From an uncultured Chitinophagaceae bacterium (lineage in GTDB: Bacteria; Bacteroidota; Bacteroidia; Chitinophagales; Chitinophagaceae): a stretch of DNA of 9,857 nt. The stretch is taken from NCBI GenBank assembly GCA_946885335.1, contig CAMPGG010000114.1, positions 1 to 9,857 on the forward strand. The letters are read 5' to 3'. The position numbers were made by a program, and so were the translations under genes. Within the stretch, counting starts at the first letter, position 1, and each line of letters opens with the position of its first letter. Shown here one piece after another: positions 7,488 through 9,857 of the stretch. Below the pieces are notes generated by a model that saw only the letters and a program-made list of their open reading frames with translations, was not told the origin of the DNA and did no database searches.

Positions 7488-7568
7488 ATGATAAAATTTT
7501 GGCTTTATGGAATTTTGGCTTTAATATTGTATCGGAAAGCTGGTAAGTTTTTAAGTCCTCATCAATAG
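7488..7568 (+). CDS. possible 26-aa hydrophobic mini-ORF in the rho leader
   Basis: ATG to TAG encodes a 26-residue peptide beginning MIKFWLYGILALILY, which has the look of a single short membrane helix followed by a basic tail (RKAGKF). It sits about 100 bp before rho on the same strand. It overlaps the best promoter candidate for rho, and if that promoter is the real one the ORF would not be translated from the rho transcript. An ORF this short can easily arise by chance in A/T-rich DNA; only its hydrophobic-then-basic pattern argues for it. Confidence 0.15.
   Translation: MIKFWLYGILALILYRKAGKFLSPHQ
7498..7529 (+). promoter_or_regulatory. candidate Bacteroidota promoter for rho
   Basis: A TTTG (-33-like, 7498-7501) is followed after exactly 20 bp by TAATATTG (7522-7529), which matches the -7 consensus TAnnTTTG at all but one position. 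The spacing fits the Bacteroidota sigma factor pattern. The predicted start near 7535 would give rho a leader of roughly 130 nt. It is a consensus match only. Confidence 0.35.
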
Positions 7569-7667
7569 CTAACCAATTTTTTTTCCATTCAACTATTATT
7601 CAAAAAAAATTTTCCCTGTAGTTAAGATTGGCGGTAAGGCCGCAATTAAACTCAACATTCATTTTTT

Positions 7668-9296
7668 ATGTACGACATTTTGCAACTGAACGATATGCTC
7701 GTTCCTGAATTGCTGGATATTGCTGAACAGCTTAAGATTCCCAATGTAAAAAAACTAGACAAACAGACGCTGATCTATAAAATCCTGGACAACCAGGCTC
7801 TTACGGAAAGTGAGAAGAAGGACCTGGATGGCAAAACTAAACGCAAAAGGATAGTAAAAGCTTCAACGGGCAATATTACGGAGGAAGCAGAAGTGGAGGA
7901 GGACAATGAGCCGGAAAAAGCACCGGAAAAAAAACCAGCACCCCGGAAATCTGCTGCTCCTAAAAAAGATGATAAGCCAGTAGTAAAGAAAAACGTGAGG
8001 AAGAAGAGCGATGAAGAAAAGCCCGCAGAACTTCCATTACCCCAGGCTAAAGATGATAATAAAGAAGCGGCTGAAGTTCCACAGGCAACACAACAAACGG
8101 ATAACAGGCCAGCTCCGCAACAAAACCCGCAAGCGCCAAAAGTTTACCCACAGCGTCGCGATCAGAATTTTAATATCGAATTCGATGGAATTATTTTAGC
8201 TGAAGGCGTTCTTGAAATGATGCCGGATGGTTATGGTTTCCTGCGTAGCAGCGATTACAACTACCTGTCTTCTCCCGATGATATTTATGTTTCGCCTTCC
8301 CAAATAAAATTATTTGGTTTAAAAACCGGTGATACGGTTTCCGGTTCCGTGAGACCACCCAAAGAAGGAGAGAAATATTTTGCTTTATTAAAAGTTAGCC
8401 TGATCAATGGTAAAGGACCCGAAGAAGTGCGGGACCGTGTGCCTTTTGATTACCTGACACCATTGTTTCCTTTTGAAAAATTAAACCTTTTCACTGAAGC
8501 AAATAATTACAGTACAAGAATAGTTGATCTTTTTAGCCCGATCGGAAAAGGACAGCGTGGATTAATTGTTGCGCAGCCAAAAGTGGGTAAGACCGTTTTA
8601 TTAAAACATGTTGCCAATGCCATCGCAGCCAATCACCCCGAGTGTTATTTAATGGTGGTTTTGATTGATGAAAGGCCTGAAGAAGTTACCGATATGGAAC
8701 GCAGTGTAAAAGCGGAAGTGATCGCTTCAACTTTCGATGAGCCTGCAGAAAAACACGTAAAAGTTTCAGCTATCGCTTTACAAAAAGCAAAACGCCTGGT
8801 TGAATGCGGGCATGATGTGGTTATCCTTTTAGATTCTATTACCCGTTTGGCCCGTGCACACAATACAGTTGCACCTGCTTCTGGTAAAGTATTATCCGGC
8901 GGTGTGGAAGCTAATGCGATGCAGAAACCAAAACAGTTTTTTGGTGCAGCCCGTAAAATTGAACATGGCGGATCATTAACCATCCTGGCAACTGCATTGA
9001 TAGATACAGGATCGAAAATGGACGAGGTGATCTTTGAAGAATTTAAAGGAACCGGTAATATGGAATTGGTGCTTGATCGCCGACTGGCTAACAGGCGTGT
9101 ATTCCCTGCCATCGACCTGGTTGCTTCATCTACCCGTCGGGATGATCTTTTACTGGACAAAGATGTATTACAACGCATGAATTTACTTCGTGTATACCTG
9201 ACAGATATGAATACCGAAGAAGCGATGAATGAATTATTAAAACGTATGAGAGGTACAAAAGACAACGAAGAATTCCTGGCCTCCATGAACCGATAA
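7668..9296 (+). CDS. rho: transcription termination factor Rho, with N-terminal insertion
   Basis: This hexameric RNA-dependent ATPase/translocase ends transcription of untranslated RNA. At 542 residues it is about 120 longer than E. coli Rho. Residues 1-43 are the Rho_N helical domain. Residues about 46-165 are a low-complexity insertion rich in Lys, Glu, Pro, Ala and Gln, predicted disordered. The cold-shock-like primary RNA-binding domain follows at about 170-245 ([15 protein letters not shown]...[15 protein letters not shown]). The ATPase core has Walker A in [12 protein letters not shown] (298-309), the catalytic-glutamate segment LIDERPEEV (332-340) and Walker [15 protein letters not shown] (384-397). 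The Q-loop is within [13 protein letters not shown] (405-417), the R-loop lies in [22 protein letters not shown], and the likely arginine finger is Arg490 in SSTRRDD. Every key motif is intact. The start gives the canonical Rho_N N-terminus. A lipoprotein gene follows after about 29 bp with no terminator between, so the two are probably co-transcribed. Confidence 0.98.
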   Translation: MYDILQLNDMLVPELLDIAEQLKIPNVKKLDKQTLIYKILDNQALTESEKKDLDGKTKRKRIVKASTGNITEEAEVEEDNEPEKAPEKKPAPRKSAAPKKDDKPVVKKNVRKKSDEEKPAELPLPQAKDDNKEAAEVPQATQQTDNRPAPQQNPQAPKVYPQRRDQNFNIEFDGIILAEGVLEMMPDGYGFLRSSDYNYLSSPDDIYVSPSQIKLFGLKTGDTVSGSVRPPKEGEKYFALLKVSLINGKGPEEVRDRVPFDYLTPLFPFEKLNLFTEANNYSTRIVDLFSPIGKGQRGLIVAQPKVGKTVLLKHVANAIAANHPECYLMVVLIDERPEEVTDMERSVKAEVIASTFDEPAEKHVKVSAIALQKAKRLVECGHDVVILLDSITRLARAHNTVAPASGKVLSGGVEANAMQKPKQFFGAARKIEHGGSLTILATALIDTGSKMDEVIFEEFKGTGNMELVLDRRLANRRVFPAIDLVASSTRRDDLLLDKDVLQRMNLLRVYLTDMNTEEAMNELLKRMRGTKDNEEFLASMNR

Positions 9297-9325
9297 ATAA
9301 ATTTTAAAAAATCTAATCTATGCTA

Positions 9326-9634
9326 ATGAAAAAAATGATTGTGCCTTTTGCCTTTTTGGTAACAATGGCAACTGCCTGTGGCGATAACCAGGCAACGGAA
9401 ACCACTGAAACAACAACAGAAAAATCCACTACGGTTTCATCAGCAGACTCCACAAAAACGGATGAAGGAAAGGATAGTGATGGTGTAAATGTTGCTATTA
9501 AAGGAACTTCAATCGATATCAGTGGCAAAGAAGGCAAAGTGGAAACTAAATCAGGCACTGATATCCAGGTTAATAAAGAAGGACTAAAAGTCAATACAAA
9601 AGATGTAAAAGTTAAAGTTGGCAATCTTCCTTAA
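9326..9634 (+). CDS. small beta-rich lipoprotein downstream of rho
   Basis: From the ATG at 9326 the product is 102 residues; an in-frame ATG two codons earlier (9320) would give 104. I prefer the second because it yields the standard MKKM signal start. The hydrophobic segment at 5-17 ends in Ala-Thr-Ala-Cys with the probable lipidated cysteine at 18. The -3 residue is Ala, not the usual Leu, so the lipobox is somewhat weak. A Thr/Ser/Glu-rich linker (about 19-52) precedes three loosely repeated beta-strand units near the C-terminus (VAIKGTSIDIS, KVETKSGTDIQV, GLKVNTKDVKVKV). These suggest a small beta-helix or beta-sheet surface. I recognise no family and assign no function. It lies 29 bp after rho and ends just before an intrinsic terminator, consistent with the last gene of a rho transcript. 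Confidence 0.75.
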   Translation: MKKMIVPFAFLVTMATACGDNQATETTETTTEKSTTVSSADSTKTDEGKDSDGVNVAIKGTSIDISGKEGKVETKSGTDIQVNKEGLKVNTKDVKVKVGNLP

Positions 9635-9652
9635 TCTTATTTATAATTTTTT

Positions 9653-9688
9653 AAAATGCTTCTTCGCAAAATGGAGAAGCATTTTTTA
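9653..9688 (+). terminator. strong intrinsic terminator of the rho-lipoprotein unit
   Basis: A perfect 11-bp stem is formed by AAAATGCTTCT (9653-9663) and AGAAGCATTTT (9675-9685), with an 11-nt loop. It is followed by a T-run (9682-9687) that partly overlaps the descending arm. It starts 18 bp after the lipoprotein stop codon. The stem and U-tract are oriented for plus-strand termination, separating this unit from mnmH. Confidence 0.88.
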
Positions 9689-9696
9689 TTTGAACC

Positions 9697-9704
9697 TAAA
9701 TTTG
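9697..9704 (+). promoter_or_regulatory. candidate -7 box for mnmH
   Basis: TAAATTTG perfectly matches the Bacteroidota -7 consensus TAnnTTTG and lies 4 bp before the mnmH ATG. Transcription would begin at or very near the start codon, giving a leaderless or nearly leaderless mRNA. No TTTG is present at the expected -33 distance: that position falls in the terminator stem, and the nearest TTTG (9689-9692) is too close. The call therefore rests on the -7 box alone. Confidence 0.3.
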
Positions 9705-9708
9705 CTAA

Positions 9709-9857
9709 ATGGCCATTGAGAAATTGAATATTGATCAATTCCTTGAATTGGCGAAAGATCATCCTGTTATTGATGTTCGTTCTCCGGGAGAATTTTTACA
9801 TGCACATATTCCCGGTGCAGTCAACCTTCCTTTATTCAATGATGAAGAAAGAAAAGT
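9709..9857 (+). CDS. mnmH: tRNA 2-selenouridine synthase MnmH, N-terminal fragment
   Basis: The gene opens with ATG and runs off the window after 49 full codons. The visible part is the start of a rhodanese-like domain: VIDVRSPGEF (residues 20-29), HAHIPGAVNLPL (31-42) and FNDEERK (43-49). The 'IDVRSPxEF...IPGAxNLPLFxxxER' pattern at the very N-terminus is characteristic of MnmH (SelU/YbbB). MnmH uses selenophosphate to convert 2-thiouridine at the wobble position (U34) of certain tRNAs to 2-selenouridine through a geranylated intermediate. The catalytic rhodanese cysteine and the C-terminal P-loop domain lie beyond the window and cannot be checked. A different rhodanese-family protein is the alternative, but the NLPLF-N-ER run favours MnmH. 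No Shine-Dalgarno sequence is seen. A selD gene would be expected elsewhere in the genome. Confidence 0.85.
   Translation, partial: MAIEKLNIDQFLELAKDHPVIDVRSPGEFLHAHIPGAVNLPLFNDEERK

Larger units (their letters stand above)
7357..7667. other. divergent intergenic region and rho leader
   Basis: This 311-bp A/T-rich stretch lies between the divergent 113-aa gene and rho. It holds a promoter-like pair (7498-7529), a 13-bp direct repeat AATTTTGGCTTTA (7495-7507 and 7511-7523) and a 26-codon mini-ORF (7488-7568). It also has a 10-bp A/T inverted repeat (7575-7584 with 7602-7611) and a short GC hairpin, GCGG-TAAGG-CCGC (7631-7643), 24 bp before the rho ATG. No larger gene or known RNA motif was recognised. 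The promoter of the minus-strand gene should also lie here, but no good consensus was found for it. Confidence 0.6.

Noticed and set aside
8645..9286. 213-codon open frame on the minus strand inside rho
   Set aside because: It is fully antisense to the conserved Rho ATPase core, and its Ser/Thr/Arg-rich translation looks like a reverse-complement shadow with no domain.
9320..9325. Upstream ATG of the second lipoprotein
   Set aside because: The next ATG at 9326 gives a standard Lys-Lys signal-peptide start; the upstream one only adds Met-Leu before it.
9313..9624. 103-codon minus-strand open frame opposite the second lipoprotein gene
   Set aside because: It is the antisense of a Thr/Ser/Val-rich sequence, and the plus strand has a signal peptide, lipobox and well-placed terminator.

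Overview
The window looks like chromosomal DNA from a Bacteroidota bacterium, most probably of the Chitinophagaceae type. The evidence is: AT-rich DNA with A/T-rich leaders and no Shine-Dalgarno sequence before any gene; an outer-membrane beta-barrel receptor with an N-terminal carboxypeptidase-regulatory-like domain; a Rho factor with a long charged insertion after its N-terminal domain; a PIF1-like helicase fused to a C-terminal helix-turn-helix; and several candidate TAnnTTTG (-7) promoter boxes. No rRNA, tRNA, CRISPR array, transposase or phage gene was seen.

Layout. Positions 99-2089 run on the plus strand: a 54-residue lipoprotein, a membrane-anchored YpfJ-type zinc metallopeptidase, and an AraC-family regulator. 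The regulator meets a minus-strand PIF1/HTH helicase tail to tail, and the two coding regions overlap by 35 bp. Upstream of the helicase and also on the minus strand is a TonB-dependent-receptor-like outer-membrane protein, separated from the helicase by a clear intrinsic terminator. A perfect 8-bp dyad sits directly on the receptor's start codon. A small uncharacterised minus-strand gene (7015-7356) follows. A 311-bp divergent intergenic region then leads to plus-strand rho, a small beta-rich lipoprotein gene that probably shares the rho transcript, a strong intrinsic terminator, and the first 49 codons of mnmH (tRNA 2-selenouridine synthase), which is cut by the window end.

How the genes relate. 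This is mostly a housekeeping neighbourhood: transcription termination (Rho), DNA processing (helicase), tRNA wobble modification (MnmH) and envelope proteins. I find no coherent defence island or biosynthetic cluster and do not claim a new system. The points most worth a second look are the dyad at the receptor start codon, the overlapping convergent gene ends, the disordered insertion in Rho, the rho leader with its 26-codon mini-ORF and promoter-like repeats, and the uncharacterised small proteins.
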